Shown one piece after another: positions 9,415 to 17,943 of a stretch of 64,000 bases of DNA; position 1 is the stretch's first letter; the number at the start of each line of letters is the position of its first letter. The notes under the pieces are model-generated. The model searched no databases and was not told the DNA's origin. It saw only the letters and a list, made by a program, of their open reading frames with translations. The translations under genes and the position numbers were made by a program. This DNA comes from Ignavibacteria bacterium (lineage in GTDB: Bacteria > Bacteroidota > Ignavibacteria > Kapaibacteriales > UBA961), in contig JADJXV010000024.1 of NCBI GenBank assembly GCA_016720145.1, forward strand, positions 248,001 through 312,000, given 5' to 3'.

Positions 9415-9471
9415 AATATCAAAAGAAACTTACAATTATTTATTTCATAATTTTCATCTCAAGGTGAGAAA

Positions 9472-10680
9472 ATGGCAAAAGAGAAATTTGATCGTTCCAA
9501 ACCGCACGTAAATGTCGGTACTATAGGACACGTAGATCACGGTAAAACAACATTGACCGCTGCTATTACAATGGCACTTGCTAAGGGAGGATTCTCCCAA
9601 GCGCGGACATTTGATTCAATTGATAATGCTCCTGAAGAGCGAGCTCGTGGTATAACGATTGCAACAGCTCACGTAGAGTATGAAACTGCGAATCGTCATT
9701 ATGCACACGTTGATTGTCCTGGTCACGCAGATTATATCAAAAATATGATTACAGGCGCTGCTCAGATGGACGGAGCGATTTTAGTCGTTGCAGGCACAGA
9801 CGGTCCTATGCCTCAGACTCGTGAACACATTCTGTTAGCACGTCAAGTTGGTGTGCCTCGTATTGTTGTGTTTCTTAATAAAGTTGATATCGCAGATCCG
9901 GAACTTTTGGAACTTGTTGAACTTGAAGTTAGAGAATTGCTTACCAAGTACGATTTTCCTGGAGATGATATTCCGATTGTTAAGGGTTCGGCATTACATG
10001 CTTTGGAAGCCGGCTCTGACCCAAGTGCAGCAAAAGACGATTCGCGTCTTGATTGTATTATGGAGTTGATGCAAGCAGTTGATGATTATATCCCAACCCC
10101 GCAACGTGAAGTTGACAAGCCATTCTTGATGCCGATTGAAGACGTATTCTCTATCACGGGTCGTGGTACGGTAGGTACAGGTCGTATTGAGCGCGGTATT
10201 GTTAAATTGAACGAAGAAGTTGAAATTATTGGATTTGGTCTTCAAAAGAAAACAACGGTAACAGGTATCGAAATGTTCCGTAAACTTCTTGATGAAGGTA
10301 GAGCGGGTGATAATGTTGGATTGTTGCTTCGTGGTGTAGATAAAGAAGAATTAGAGCGTGGAATGGTGCTTGCTAAAATAGGTTCTATTAAACCACACCA
10401 TAAATTTAATGCACAAGTCTATGTATTAAGTAAAGAAGAAGGTGGTCGTCATACTCCGTTCTTTAACGGATATCGCCCTCAATTCTACTTCAGAACAACA
10501 GATGTAACAGGTATTGCTTCACTTCCTGATGGTGTGGAAATGGTGATGCCCGGTGATAACCTCGATAATCTAGTTATTGAACTTATTACACCGGTTGCTA
10601 TGGATGAAGGTCTTCGCTTTGCTATCCGTGAAGGTGGGAGAACAGTCGGAGCAGGTGTTGTTACAAAAATTATTGAATAA
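9472..10680 (+). CDS. tuf: Elongation factor Tu
   Basis: Delivers aminoacyl-tRNA to the A site as a GTP complex. The N-terminus KEKFDRSKPHVNVGTIGHV contains the P-loop GHVDHGKTT. Switch and G motifs are RARGITIATAHVEYET, DCPGHADYIKNM, NKVD and SAL. Domain II shows FSITGRGTVGTGRIERG, and the C-terminus ends GGRTVGAGVVTKI. At 402 residues it is a few longer than usual, from a small insertion around residues 180-192 (EAGSDPSAAKDDSRLD). This is the only tuf copy in the window. A strong terminator follows. Confidence 0.98.
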   Translation: MAKEKFDRSKPHVNVGTIGHVDHGKTTLTAAITMALAKGGFSQARTFDSIDNAPEERARGITIATAHVEYETANRHYAHVDCPGHADYIKNMITGAAQMDGAILVVAGTDGPMPQTREHILLARQVGVPRIVVFLNKVDIADPELLELVELEVRELLTKYDFPGDDIPIVKGSALHALEAGSDPSAAKDDSRLDCIMELMQAVDDYIPTPQREVDKPFLMPIEDVFSITGRGTVGTGRIERGIVKLNEEVEIIGFGLQKKTTVTGIEMFRKLLDEGRAGDNVGLLLRGVDKEELERGMVLAKIGSIKPHHKFNAQVYVLSKEEGGRHTPFFNGYRPQFYFRTTDVTGIASLPDGVEMVMPGDNLDNLVIELITPVAMDEGLRFAIREGGRTVGAGVVTKIIE

Positions 10681-10700
10681 AATATTGCTTTTGTAAGATT

Positions 10701-10728
10701 AAGGGGGAAATAGAATATCCCCCTTTTC
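10701..10728 (+). terminator. Terminator between tuf and rpsJ
   Basis: AAGGGGGA (10701-10708) pairs with TCCCCCTT (10718-10725) around a nine-base loop, followed by TT. It separates the str genes from the S10 cluster, or acts as a partial terminator, since only 35 bases remain before rpsJ. Confidence 0.7.
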
Positions 10729-10763
10729 TATCCAATAACTATCGTATTGATAAAGGTAAACTC

Positions 10764-11072
10764 GTGGCTTCACAAAAAATAAGAATTAAGCTAAAGTCTT
10801 ACGACCACAACTTAATTGATAAATCTGCTGAGAGAATTGTACGAACAGTAAAACAAACTGGTGCATCGGTATCGGGACCTATTCCTTTGCCAACTCAGAA
10901 GACAATTTATACAGTATTGAGATCACCTCACGTAGATAAAAAATCCCGCGAACAGTTTGAAGCGCGAGTACATAAGAGACTTATAGATATATTTAGTTCT
11001 ACACAGCGGACCATCGATGCGTTGATGCGATTAGAGTTACCTGCTGGCGTAGATGTTGAAGTTAAAGTATAA
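10764..11072 (+). CDS. rpsJ: 30S ribosomal protein S10
   Basis: Small-subunit head protein that also serves as NusE in antitermination complexes. 102 residues is normal. The conserved IRIKLKSYDHNLIDKSAE start, GPIPLPT, SPHVDKKSREQFE and the C-terminal LPAGVDVEVKV are present. The GTG start at 10764 is preceded by AAAGG at 10752-10756. First gene of the S10 cluster. Confidence 0.97.
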   Translation: MASQKIRIKLKSYDHNLIDKSAERIVRTVKQTGASVSGPIPLPTQKTIYTVLRSPHVDKKSREQFEARVHKRLIDIFSSTQRTIDALMRLELPAGVDVEVKV

Positions 11073-11097
11073 ACCGACCTCAGTGGAGAATTAAACA

Positions 11098-11718
11098 ATG
11101 AGTGCATTGCTCGGAAAAAAGCTTGGGATGACCAGTATTTTTAATGATAAGGGTGACCATATACCGGTAACGGTTATAGAAGCGGGTCCATGTCCTGTTG
11201 TCCAAATTAAAACTATCGAAACGGATGGCTATACAGCCGTACAAATAGGTTTTGGTGAAATAGCTAGTAGGAAAATCAACCAGCCACAAACTGGACATTT
11301 CCAAAAAGCTGGTATTGATCCGGTTCGTCACTTAAAAGAATTTAGACATTTACCGACTACTCTATCAGTAGGGGAAATATTAACTGTAGATGGATTTCAA
11401 AAGGGTGATAAAGTCGTAGTAAGTGGTACTGGTAAAGGTCGTGGTTTTCAGGGGGTAGTTAAACGGCACCATTTTGGTGGTGTTGGTATGGCAACTCATG
11501 GTCAGTCCGATAGACCACGAGCACCAGGTTCAATTGGTTCATCTTCTTATCCTTCAAGAGTATTTAAAGGGCTAAGAATGGCTGGAAGAATGGGTGGCAA
11601 AAGAATTACAGTTAGAAATTTAGAAATTATAGAAATAATGCCTGATACAAACATTATACTCGTAAAGGGTAATGTTCCGGGAGCAATTAATTCATTAGTT
11701 GAAATAGTAAAGCACTAA
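11098..11718 (+). CDS. rplC: 50S ribosomal protein L3
   Basis: Early-assembly large-subunit protein whose long loop reaches the peptidyl transferase centre. 206 residues, with LLGKKLGMTSIF at the start and GKGRGFQGVVKRHHFGG plus ATHGQSDRPRAPGSIG in the loop; the glutamine that is methylated in E. coli lies in this ATHG-S region. The ATG at 11098 follows rpsJ by 25 bases and has a GGAG 10 bases upstream. Confidence 0.97.
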   Translation: MSALLGKKLGMTSIFNDKGDHIPVTVIEAGPCPVVQIKTIETDGYTAVQIGFGEIASRKINQPQTGHFQKAGIDPVRHLKEFRHLPTTLSVGEILTVDGFQKGDKVVVSGTGKGRGFQGVVKRHHFGGVGMATHGQSDRPRAPGSIGSSSYPSRVFKGLRMAGRMGGKRITVRNLEIIEIMPDTNIILVKGNVPGAINSLVEIVKH

Positions 11719-11729
11719 TAAAGAAAACA

Positions 11730-12356
11730 ATGCTTGTAAATGTACTGAACATAAAGGGTCAAAATACCAGTCAGATAGAGTTACCTGATGATGTATTCGG
11801 CATCCAGCCGCATGAACATGCGATGCATCTAGCTGTGAGAGTTTATCTGTCTAACCAACGTCAGGGAACACACAAAACAAAAACTCGAACAGAAGTTTCT
11901 GGTGGTGGAAAAAAACCTTGGAAACAAAAAGGTCGAGGAACAGCTCGTGCTGGTTCTACTCGATCACCTGTATGGGTTGGGGGAGGTACAGTTCATGGTC
12001 CAAAACCTCATCTTTATAAATTAGATTTACCTAAAAAAGTTCGAAGATTAGCAAGAAAATCTGCTTTTTCACTTCGATTACAAGAAAATAATTTAATTGT
12101 TGTGGAAGATCTAGCATTTCATGAAATAAAAACGAAACAAATGTCTGACATTGTAAAATCTTTAAATCTTATAAATGATAAAACACTATTTCTAATACCT
12201 GAAAGTGAAAAGAATATAGTGCTATCATCTAGAAATTTACCTAAATTAACTACATCTGTTGCAGACAAAGTTTCAACCTACGATATTCTTAAGCACAAGA
12301 AACTACTAGTTTCTAAAAGTTCAGTTGAGAAGATTGTCAATACATTTCTAAATTAA
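11730..12356 (+). CDS. rplD: 50S ribosomal protein L4
   Basis: Large-subunit protein lining the nascent-peptide exit tunnel. 208 residues; the tunnel loop reads RTEVSGGGKKPWKQKGRGTA, followed by RAGSTRSPVWVGGG. In some bacteria L4 autoregulates this operon, but no obvious S10-type leader structure is visible here. It lies 11 bases after rplC. Confidence 0.97.
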   Translation: MLVNVLNIKGQNTSQIELPDDVFGIQPHEHAMHLAVRVYLSNQRQGTHKTKTRTEVSGGGKKPWKQKGRGTARAGSTRSPVWVGGGTVHGPKPHLYKLDLPKKVRRLARKSAFSLRLQENNLIVVEDLAFHEIKTKQMSDIVKSLNLINDKTLFLIPESEKNIVLSSRNLPKLTTSVADKVSTYDILKHKKLLVSKSSVEKIVNTFLN

Positions 12357-12378
12357 GAAATATCAAAGGAAATTAGCA

Positions 12379-12681
12379 ATGATAACTGTACTCAAAAACC
12401 CTATAATTACTGAAAAAGCAACTAAAATAACTCATTTGCGCCAGTACGTGTTCGAAGTAGAAACATCTTCAAACAAGGTACAAATTAAAAAAGCAATTGA
12501 GTTAATGTTTACTGTTAATGTAGATTCTGTTCGCACAGTAAGAATTAAAGGAAAAAATAAAGTTCGTATGACAAAAAAAGGCATTATGCGTGGTAAAACG
12601 AACTTAGTTAAAAAGGCTTATGTTACCCTCAGAGAAGGGCAGACAATAGATGTTGTAACTGGCGAAGGCACAGAAGAATAA
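12379..12681 (+). CDS. rplW: 50S ribosomal protein L23
   Basis: Sits at the tunnel exit and docks trigger factor and SRP. 100 residues; NPIITEKATKI, YVFEV, NKVQIKKAIE and VNVDSVRTVRIKGK are typical, and the trigger-factor-contacting acidic and hydrophobic face looks normal. AAAGGA precedes the ATG. Confidence 0.96.
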   Translation: MITVLKNPIITEKATKITHLRQYVFEVETSSNKVQIKKAIELMFTVNVDSVRTVRIKGKNKVRMTKKGIMRGKTNLVKKAYVTLREGQTIDVVTGEGTEE

Positions 12682-12708
12682 TTACTCCATATTTGAAGTT
12701 GTAAACTA

Positions 12709-13545
12709 ATGGCACTAAGGATATTAAAACCAATTACACCGGGAACAAGATTTTACTCAGTAAGTACTTTTGATGAGATTACAAAAAGTACTCCAGAAAA
12801 ATCACTAACGGTAACTTTGAAAAAATCAGGCGGTAGAAATAATACCGGGCGGATTACATCTCGTCATCGAGGTGGTGGCCATAAGCGAAAATATAGAATT
12901 ATAGATTTCAAGAGAAATAAATTTGATATTCCTGCGAATGTTGAAAGTATTGAATACGATCCAAACCGTTCTTGTAGGATAGCACTACTCAAGTATGAAG
13001 ATGGTGAAAAACGCTACATACTTGCACCAGATAAAATTAAAGTTGGTCAAACTTTGATATCTGGTAAAAATGTTGAGTTTCAAGATGGAAATGCACTGCC
13101 AATTGGTAAAGTTCCTGTTGGAATGTTCGTTCATAATATTGAGCTTAAACCAGGAAAAGGTGGACAAATGGCTCGAAGTGCAGGTACATCTGCTCAGTTA
13201 GTCAGTGTTTCAGAAGGTTATGCACAGCTTAAATTACCTTCCGGCGAAATACGCTCCGTGAGTGCTCATTGCATGGCTACTCTTGGTGTAGTAGGAAATT
13301 CAGATCATATGAATATTTTACATGGTAAAGCAGGACGTAAAATATGGATGGGTATTCGACCGCAAACAAGAGGTATGGCAATGAATCCAATTGATCACCC
13401 TATGGGCGGAGGAGAAGGTAAGTCTAAATCTGGTGGTGGACGATTACATCCTAGATCACCATGGGGTCAGCTTTCTAAAGGTTTAAAAACTAGAAAGAAA
13501 AAGAACAAATCTAATAGTATGATTATTCGTAGAAGAACTAAGTAA
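12709..13545 (+). CDS. rplB: 50S ribosomal protein L2
   Basis: A primary 23S rRNA binder needed for subunit joining and peptidyl transfer. 278 residues. RNNTGRITSRHRGGGHKR, YDPNRS-RIALL, and the C-terminal VVGNSDH and AMNPIDHPMGGGEG blocks are present, including the conserved histidine of the DHPxGGGEG loop. The tail is rich in Lys and Arg. Normal spacing in the cluster. Confidence 0.97.
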   Translation: MALRILKPITPGTRFYSVSTFDEITKSTPEKSLTVTLKKSGGRNNTGRITSRHRGGGHKRKYRIIDFKRNKFDIPANVESIEYDPNRSCRIALLKYEDGEKRYILAPDKIKVGQTLISGKNVEFQDGNALPIGKVPVGMFVHNIELKPGKGGQMARSAGTSAQLVSVSEGYAQLKLPSGEIRSVSAHCMATLGVVGNSDHMNILHGKAGRKIWMGIRPQTRGMAMNPIDHPMGGGEGKSKSGGGRLHPRSPWGQLSKGLKTRKKKNKSNSMIIRRRTK

Positions 13546-13552
13546 AAAATAT

Positions 13553-13840
13553 ATGGCACGTTCGCTTAAAAAAGGTCCCTTTATTAGCTACAAACTACTT
13601 GATAAAGTTAATGCATTAAATGCAACAAATGTTAAAAAGGTAGTAAAAACTTGGTCACGTGCATCAATGATTGCGCCTGAATTTGTAGGACATACTTTTG
13701 CAGTACATAACGGGAACAAATTTATTCCAGTTTATGTTTCTGAAAACATGGTAGGTCATAAGTTAGGTGAATTTTCACCTACAAGAACATTCCGTGGCCA
13801 TGCTGGAAATCGTAAAGATCAAAAAACTGGTAAAAAATAA
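13553..13840 (+). CDS. rpsS: 30S ribosomal protein S19
   Basis: Small-subunit head protein that partners S13. 95 residues. ARSLKKGPF, WSRASMI-PEFVGHTFAVHNG and VGHKLGEFSPTRTFRGHAG are diagnostic. It begins 7 bases after rplB. Confidence 0.97.
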   Translation: MARSLKKGPFISYKLLDKVNALNATNVKKVVKTWSRASMIAPEFVGHTFAVHNGNKFIPVYVSENMVGHKLGEFSPTRTFRGHAGNRKDQKTGKK

Positions 13841-13860
13841 CGTTTAAAGGTAGTGAAAAC

Positions 13861-14193
13861 ATGGAAGCAAGAGCAATCAGAAGATTTGTAAAGACATCGC
13901 CCCGCAAAATGCGGTTGGTTATAGATTTAATACGAGGTAAATCAGCTCAACAAGCGTTGGCAATTTTAAAATTTTGCCCAAAACATGCTGCTACTGATGC
14001 TGAGTTAGTATTAAAATCGGCAATTTCAAACCTTGAAAATAAAGAAACAAGTGTAAATTCAGATTCTATAGTTGTACGAGAAGTTTATGTTGGACAAGGT
14101 CCTTCAATGAAGCGAATTTCACCTGCACCTATGGGTAGAGCTTATAGAATTAAAAAACGTTCTCATCATTTGACAATTATTGTATCTGCTTAA
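13861..14193 (+). CDS. rplV: 50S ribosomal protein L22
   Basis: Contacts all 23S domains; its beta-hairpin forms part of the exit tunnel near the macrolide site. 110 residues. KTSPRKMRLVIDLIRGK, KSAISNLE and GPSMKRISPAPMGRAYRIKKR-HH are present with no change typical of macrolide resistance. Confidence 0.96.
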   Translation: MEARAIRRFVKTSPRKMRLVIDLIRGKSAQQALAILKFCPKHAATDAELVLKSAISNLENKETSVNSDSIVVREVYVGQGPSMKRISPAPMGRAYRIKKRSHHLTIIVSA

Positions 14194-14204
14194 TAAGCAA
14201 TTTG

Positions 14205-14210
14205 AAGGAG
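14205..14210 (+). promoter_or_regulatory. Ribosome binding site that fixes the rpsC TTG start
   Basis: AAGGAG lies seven bases before a TTG at 14218. Because no ATG or GTG precedes the conserved S3 N-terminus, this site supports TTG as the real start. Confidence 0.7.
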
Positions 14211-14217
14211 AGAAATT

Positions 14218-14862
14218 TTGGGTCAGAAAACACATCCAACAGGACTTCGTTTAGGTATAATCAAACAGTGGGAAGCAAACTGGTTTGATGAAAAAAATAT
14301 TGCGGAAAAGCTTTCCGAAGATTTGTTAGTAAGGCAATATGTAAAAAGCCGGCTCAAAAAAGCAGGTGTTGCTAGAGTTATAATTGAAAGAACTGCAAAA
14401 CAAGTGAGAATATCTATTCAAACCTCACGGCCTGGTGTTATTATAGGACGTTCTGGTAAAGATATTACATTGTTAGAAGAGGAGTTAAAAAAACTCACCA
14501 AAAAAGATGTTAAAATTTTGATTAATGAAATTAAACGTCCTGAAATAGATGCACAATTAGTCGCAGAAAATATAGCTCAACAGTTAGAAGGAAGAATTTC
14601 ATTTAGAAAAGCAATGAAACAATCTGTTGGGTTAGCAATGCGAATGGGAGCAGAAGGCATTCGGGTTATGTGTTCAGGTCGCTTAGGTGGTGCTGATATG
14701 AGTCGTACAGAACAATATAAAGAAGGAAGAGTACCACTTCACACTCTCAGAGCAGATATTGATTACGGTACTGCGACAGCTCAAACTATATATGGTGCTA
14801 TTGGAGTTAAAACATGGATATGCCGTGGCGAAGTTATTGGCAAACAACAAATTAAAGACTAA
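14218..14862 (+). CDS. rpsC: 30S ribosomal protein S3
   Basis: Head protein at the mRNA entry tunnel with helicase-like function. 214 residues. The start is TTG, supported by an AAGGAG and by the conserved N-terminus GQKTHPTGLRLGI. The KH domain shows RPGVIIGRSGKDI, and the C-terminal domain shows MCSGRLGGADMSRTE and HTLRADIDYG-A-A-TIYG. A 72-base gap separates it from rplP. Confidence 0.96.
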   Translation: MGQKTHPTGLRLGIIKQWEANWFDEKNIAEKLSEDLLVRQYVKSRLKKAGVARVIIERTAKQVRISIQTSRPGVIIGRSGKDITLLEEELKKLTKKDVKILINEIKRPEIDAQLVAENIAQQLEGRISFRKAMKQSVGLAMRMGAEGIRVMCSGRLGGADMSRTEQYKEGRVPLHTLRADIDYGTATAQTIYGAIGVKTWICRGEVIGKQQIKD

Positions 14863-14934
14863 TAATTGAATTGAGTTGAATTAAATTATAAGAATTAAAA
14901 ACATTCTTTAACGTTTGAATAAAAGATAAATATT

Positions 14935-15357
14935 ATGTTATTACCTAAAAGAGTAAAACACCGTAAAACCCAACGTGGAAGAATGAAGGGAAAAGCATAC
15001 AGGGGTTCACTTGTATCTTTTGGTACTTATGGGATGAAAGCTTTAGAACCAGCTTGGATAACAAACCGACAAATCGAATCTGCACGTATAGCAATTAATC
15101 GTTATCTTAAAAGAGATGGAAAAGTTTGGATTAGAATATTTCCAGATAAACCAGTAACAAAAAAACCAGCTGAAACAAGAATGGGATCGGGTAAAGGTAG
15201 TCCAGAATTTTGGGTAGCTGTTGTAAAGCCTGGTCGTGTTTTGTTTGAAATTGATGGTGTAAGTAAAGAAGCAGCAGAAGAAGCAATTAGATTGGCATCA
15301 CATAAGCTACCAATTAAAGTCAAATTTGTTACACGAATAGACGCGGATGTTCAATGA
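14935..15357 (+). CDS. rplP: 50S ribosomal protein L16
   Basis: Large-subunit protein near the A site and the 5S rRNA. 140 residues. LLPKRVKHRKTQRGRMKGKA, WIT-RQIE-ARIAI-R--KR, IFPDKPVTKKPAETRMGSGKG and FEIDGV are diagnostic. Its stop overlaps the rpmC start (TCAATGA), giving translational coupling. Confidence 0.97.
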   Translation: MLLPKRVKHRKTQRGRMKGKAYRGSLVSFGTYGMKALEPAWITNRQIESARIAINRYLKRDGKVWIRIFPDKPVTKKPAETRMGSGKGSPEFWVAVVKPGRVLFEIDGVSKEAAEEAIRLASHKLPIKVKFVTRIDADVQ

Positions 15358-15560
15358 AAGCAAGAAAAGCAACTGATTTAAAAGAATTAACAACTGAAGA
15401 GTTGTTCAGCACACTTCGTGAATCAGAGGAAACTTTAGTAAGACATAGATTCCAAAAAGCATTAAGCCAATTACAAGATACAGCTTACATCCGCACGCTT
15501 CGTAAAGATATTGCTCGTTTAAAAACTATTATTGGCGAAAGAGCCACAGTAGGGGTATAA
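15354..15560 (+). CDS. rpmC: 50S ribosomal protein L29
   Basis: Small two-helix protein beside L23 at the tunnel exit. 68 residues. LKELTTEELFSTLRE, RF-KALSQLQDTAYIRTLRKDIARLKTI is the typical pattern. The start overlaps the rplP stop by four bases. Confidence 0.94.
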   Translation: MKARKATDLKELTTEELFSTLRESEETLVRHRFQKALSQLQDTAYIRTLRKDIARLKTIIGERATVGV

Positions 15561-15562
15561 AT

Positions 15563-15850
15563 ATGGAAAAGACCAATGAACAGTCTGTAACGACGTATGT
15601 TCCAGGTAGAAAGAAAATTAGACTTGGAAAAGTAGTGAGCAACAAAATGAATAAATCGATTGTAATAGCAATAGAGCGTCAGGTGGTGCATCCATTGTAT
15701 AAAAAATATTATAAACAAACGAAAAAAGTTATGGCTCATGACGAAGACAACATCTGTAGTATAGGTGATGTTGTTAGAGTAATGGAAAGCAGACCTTTAA
15801 GTGCAAAAAAGAGATGGGCACTTATTGAAATTGTGGAACATGCAAAATAA
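15563..15850 (+). CDS. rpsQ: 30S ribosomal protein S17
   Basis: OB-fold protein binding the 5' domain of 16S rRNA. 95 residues with an N-terminal extension of about 15 residues before the core RKKIRLGKVVSNKMNKSIVIAIER. HPLYKKYYK--KK-MAHDEDN and GDVVRVMESRPLSAKKRW follow the family pattern. Confidence 0.95.
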   Translation: MEKTNEQSVTTYVPGRKKIRLGKVVSNKMNKSIVIAIERQVVHPLYKKYYKQTKKVMAHDEDNICSIGDVVRVMESRPLSAKKRWALIEIVEHAK

Positions 15851-15868
15851 GACCGTAGGAGAAAAAAT

Positions 15869-16237
15869 ATGATACAAGAAGAATCAAATCTCGTCGTTGC
15901 AGATAACTCTGGTGCCAGAAGAGTCAGGTGTATTCGGGTGTTAGGTGGGCATGGTAGACGATATGCAGGCGTAGGCGATATAATCGTTGTTTCGGTAAAA
16001 GCTGCACTTCCTAATGCTGGTGTTAAAAAAGGTGATGTATGTAAAGCTGTTGTAGTACGAACAAAAAAAGAAATTCAACGGAAAGATGGTTCTTATATTA
16101 GGTTTGATGAGAATGCAGCTGTAATACTCAACAATCAAGGTGAGCCAAGAGGTACTCGAATATTTGGTCCAGTTGCACGTGAGCTGCGCGAACGTAATTA
16201 TATGAAAATAATATCTTTAGCACCAGAAGTACTTTAA
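15869..16237 (+). CDS. rplN: 50S ribosomal protein L14
   Basis: Forms the intersubunit bridge with 16S helix 14. 122 residues. MIQEESNLVVADNSGAR, CIRVLGG, GDIIVVSVK and the C-terminal FGPVARELRE--YMKI-SLAPEVL are universal blocks. GGAG precedes the ATG. Confidence 0.97.
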   Translation: MIQEESNLVVADNSGARRVRCIRVLGGHGRRYAGVGDIIVVSVKAALPNAGVKKGDVCKAVVVRTKKEIQRKDGSYIRFDENAAVILNNQGEPRGTRIFGPVARELRERNYMKIISLAPEVL

Positions 16238-16253
16238 AGTAAAGGATTGCAAA

Positions 16254-16574
16254 ATGAAATTAAAAATTAAAAAAGGTGATACTGTACAAGTTAGAACTGG
16301 AAACGATAAAGGTAATTCTGGTCGTGTACTCGAAATTGATACTGTCAAACTAAGAGTCTTGGTTGAAGGTATAAACATACGAAAAAAACATACCAGACCA
16401 AGTGCATCAAATCAGCAGGGTGGTATCATATCTAAGGAAATGCCGATTCATTACTCCAATATTCAACTTGTTGATTCTGATGGTAAAAATACTAGAACCG
16501 GTGTAAAAAAAGAAGAAAAAGGTGGAGTAATTTCCACTATTCGTATTGCACGAACAAATGGTAAAGAAATTTAA
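16254..16574 (+). CDS. rplX: 50S ribosomal protein L24
   Basis: Assembly-initiator protein of the large subunit. 106 residues with the KOW motif KKGDTVQVRTGNDKGN-GRV near the N-terminus, then INIRKKHTRPS and GGI-SKEMPIHYSN. No zinc motif. Confidence 0.96.
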   Translation: MKLKIKKGDTVQVRTGNDKGNSGRVLEIDTVKLRVLVEGINIRKKHTRPSASNQQGGIISKEMPIHYSNIQLVDSDGKNTRTGVKKEEKGGVISTIRIARTNGKEI

Positions 16575-16591
16575 TTGTATTGATATAGAAT

Positions 16592-17215
16592 ATGGCAAAG
16601 CAACCAACAGTAAAAAAATTCGATTTAAAGCCAGAAGGTAAGCGCATTGAAGACTATAAAGGGCTTATTCCAGAAGCACGTCTGATATCTTTTTATCGTG
16701 AAAATGTAGTACCTGCATTAATGAAAAAATTTGGGTATACTTCTATAATGCAAGTACCTAAATTATTAAAAATATGTATAAATATGGGTGTCGGTGCTGC
16801 AACACAAGATCAAAAAATTCTACAAAATGCAGTTAATGAAATGGAACTTATTTGTGGACAACGTCCTGCAATAACTCGTTCTAAAAAGGCGATTGCAAAT
16901 TTTAAGCTTCGTGCTGGACAACCCATTGGTTGTCATGTTACACTACGAAGAGCAAGAATGTTCGAATTTTTAGATAGATTTATTAACATTACATCACCAC
17001 GAATTAGAGATTTTAGAGGTTTCTCTGATAAATCATTTGATGGTCGAGGTGCTTTAACAATCGGAATAAAAGAACAGATTATATTTCCAGAAATAGATGT
17101 CGACAAAGTTAGCAGAATTACAGGTATGGATATTACATTCGTAACATCTGCACATACTGATGAAGAAGCTGCTGCTTTGTTACAAGAATTTGGTTTTCCA
17201 TTCCGCAAAGCGTAA
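16592..17215 (+). CDS. rplE: 50S ribosomal protein L5
   Basis: Binds 5S rRNA and contacts P-site tRNA. At 207 residues it is about 25 longer than the usual 180, because of an N-terminal extension before the conserved start near EARLISFYRENVVPALMKKF. Core blocks are QVPKLLKICINMGVG, GQRPAITRSKKAIANFK, GCHVTLR and FRGFSDKSFDGRG, followed by FPEIDVDKV. The upstream ATG is used because MAKQP is directly adjacent to the L24 stop and no better start exists. Confidence 0.96.
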   Translation: MAKQPTVKKFDLKPEGKRIEDYKGLIPEARLISFYRENVVPALMKKFGYTSIMQVPKLLKICINMGVGAATQDQKILQNAVNEMELICGQRPAITRSKKAIANFKLRAGQPIGCHVTLRRARMFEFLDRFINITSPRIRDFRGFSDKSFDGRGALTIGIKEQIIFPEIDVDKVSRITGMDITFVTSAHTDEEAAALLQEFGFPFRKA

Positions 17216-17229
17216 TTTAAAAAAAAAAT

Positions 17230-17499
17230 ATGGCAAAAACTAGCGTGACAGCTCGAAATGAAAAGCGTAAAAGATTGGTAGAAAAATATGCTGCCAAGCG
17301 CGAAGAACTTAAAAAAATGGGTGATTGGGAAGGTCTTCAAAAATTACCAAGAAACAGTTCACCTACACGTGTACAAAGTAGATGTTCTATGACTGGACGT
17401 GCACGTGGAGTATATAAAAAATTTGGTTTAGGACGGAATATTTTTCGTCAACTAGCCCTAGAAGGTAAAATTCCAGGAATTAGAAAAGCAAGTTGGTAA
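17230..17499 (+). CDS. rpsN: 30S ribosomal protein S14, zinc-free form
   Basis: Small-subunit head protein. At 89 residues it is the long, zinc-independent form: the CxxC pairs of the short form are absent and only one Cys remains (QSRCSMTGRARG). KFGL-RN-FR-LA--G-IPG--KASW is the invariant C-terminus. Located between rplE and rpsH as usual. Confidence 0.95.
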   Translation: MAKTSVTARNEKRKRLVEKYAAKREELKKMGDWEGLQKLPRNSSPTRVQSRCSMTGRARGVYKKFGLGRNIFRQLALEGKIPGIRKASW

Positions 17500-17529
17500 T
17501 TATAAATGTTTTAGTTTAGCAAGAATATT

Positions 17530-17925
17530 ATGCCAGTATCAGATACAATATCAGATTTTTTGACTAGAATGAGAAATGCCGCTAGTGCTAAGCACAAATC
17601 GGTTGACACTCCTTCATCAAATCTCAAACTAGCAGTAGCTACAATTCTCAAAGAACAAGGTTTTATTACCTCTTTTGAGAAAATTGATGACGAAAAACAA
17701 GGCGTTCTTAGAGTTGCGTTGCGTTATCATAATGGTATGCCCGCAATTCAAGAAGTAAAGCGTATAAGCAAACCTGGAAGGCGTGTTTATTTACCTGCTG
17801 ATAAATTACCACGAGTTCGTAATGGGCTTGGAGTTGCGATTGTTTCGACATCCAAAGGGGTAATGACAGATAAACAAGCAAGACTATATAATGTAGGCGG
17901 TGAAATTCTTTGCACAGTCTGGTAA
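17530..17925 (+). CDS. rpsH: 30S ribosomal protein S8
   Basis: Binds the central domain of 16S rRNA and, in E. coli, represses the spc operon. 131 residues. SDTISDFLTRMRNA, IQEVKRISKPGRRVY, LPRVRNGLGVAIVSTSKGVMTDKQARL and GGEILCTVW match the family. Confidence 0.96.
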   Translation: MPVSDTISDFLTRMRNAASAKHKSVDTPSSNLKLAVATILKEQGFITSFEKIDDEKQGVLRVALRYHNGMPAIQEVKRISKPGRRVYLPADKLPRVRNGLGVAIVSTSKGVMTDKQARLYNVGGEILCTVW

Positions 17926-17943
17926 TAATTAAGGAGTAATACA

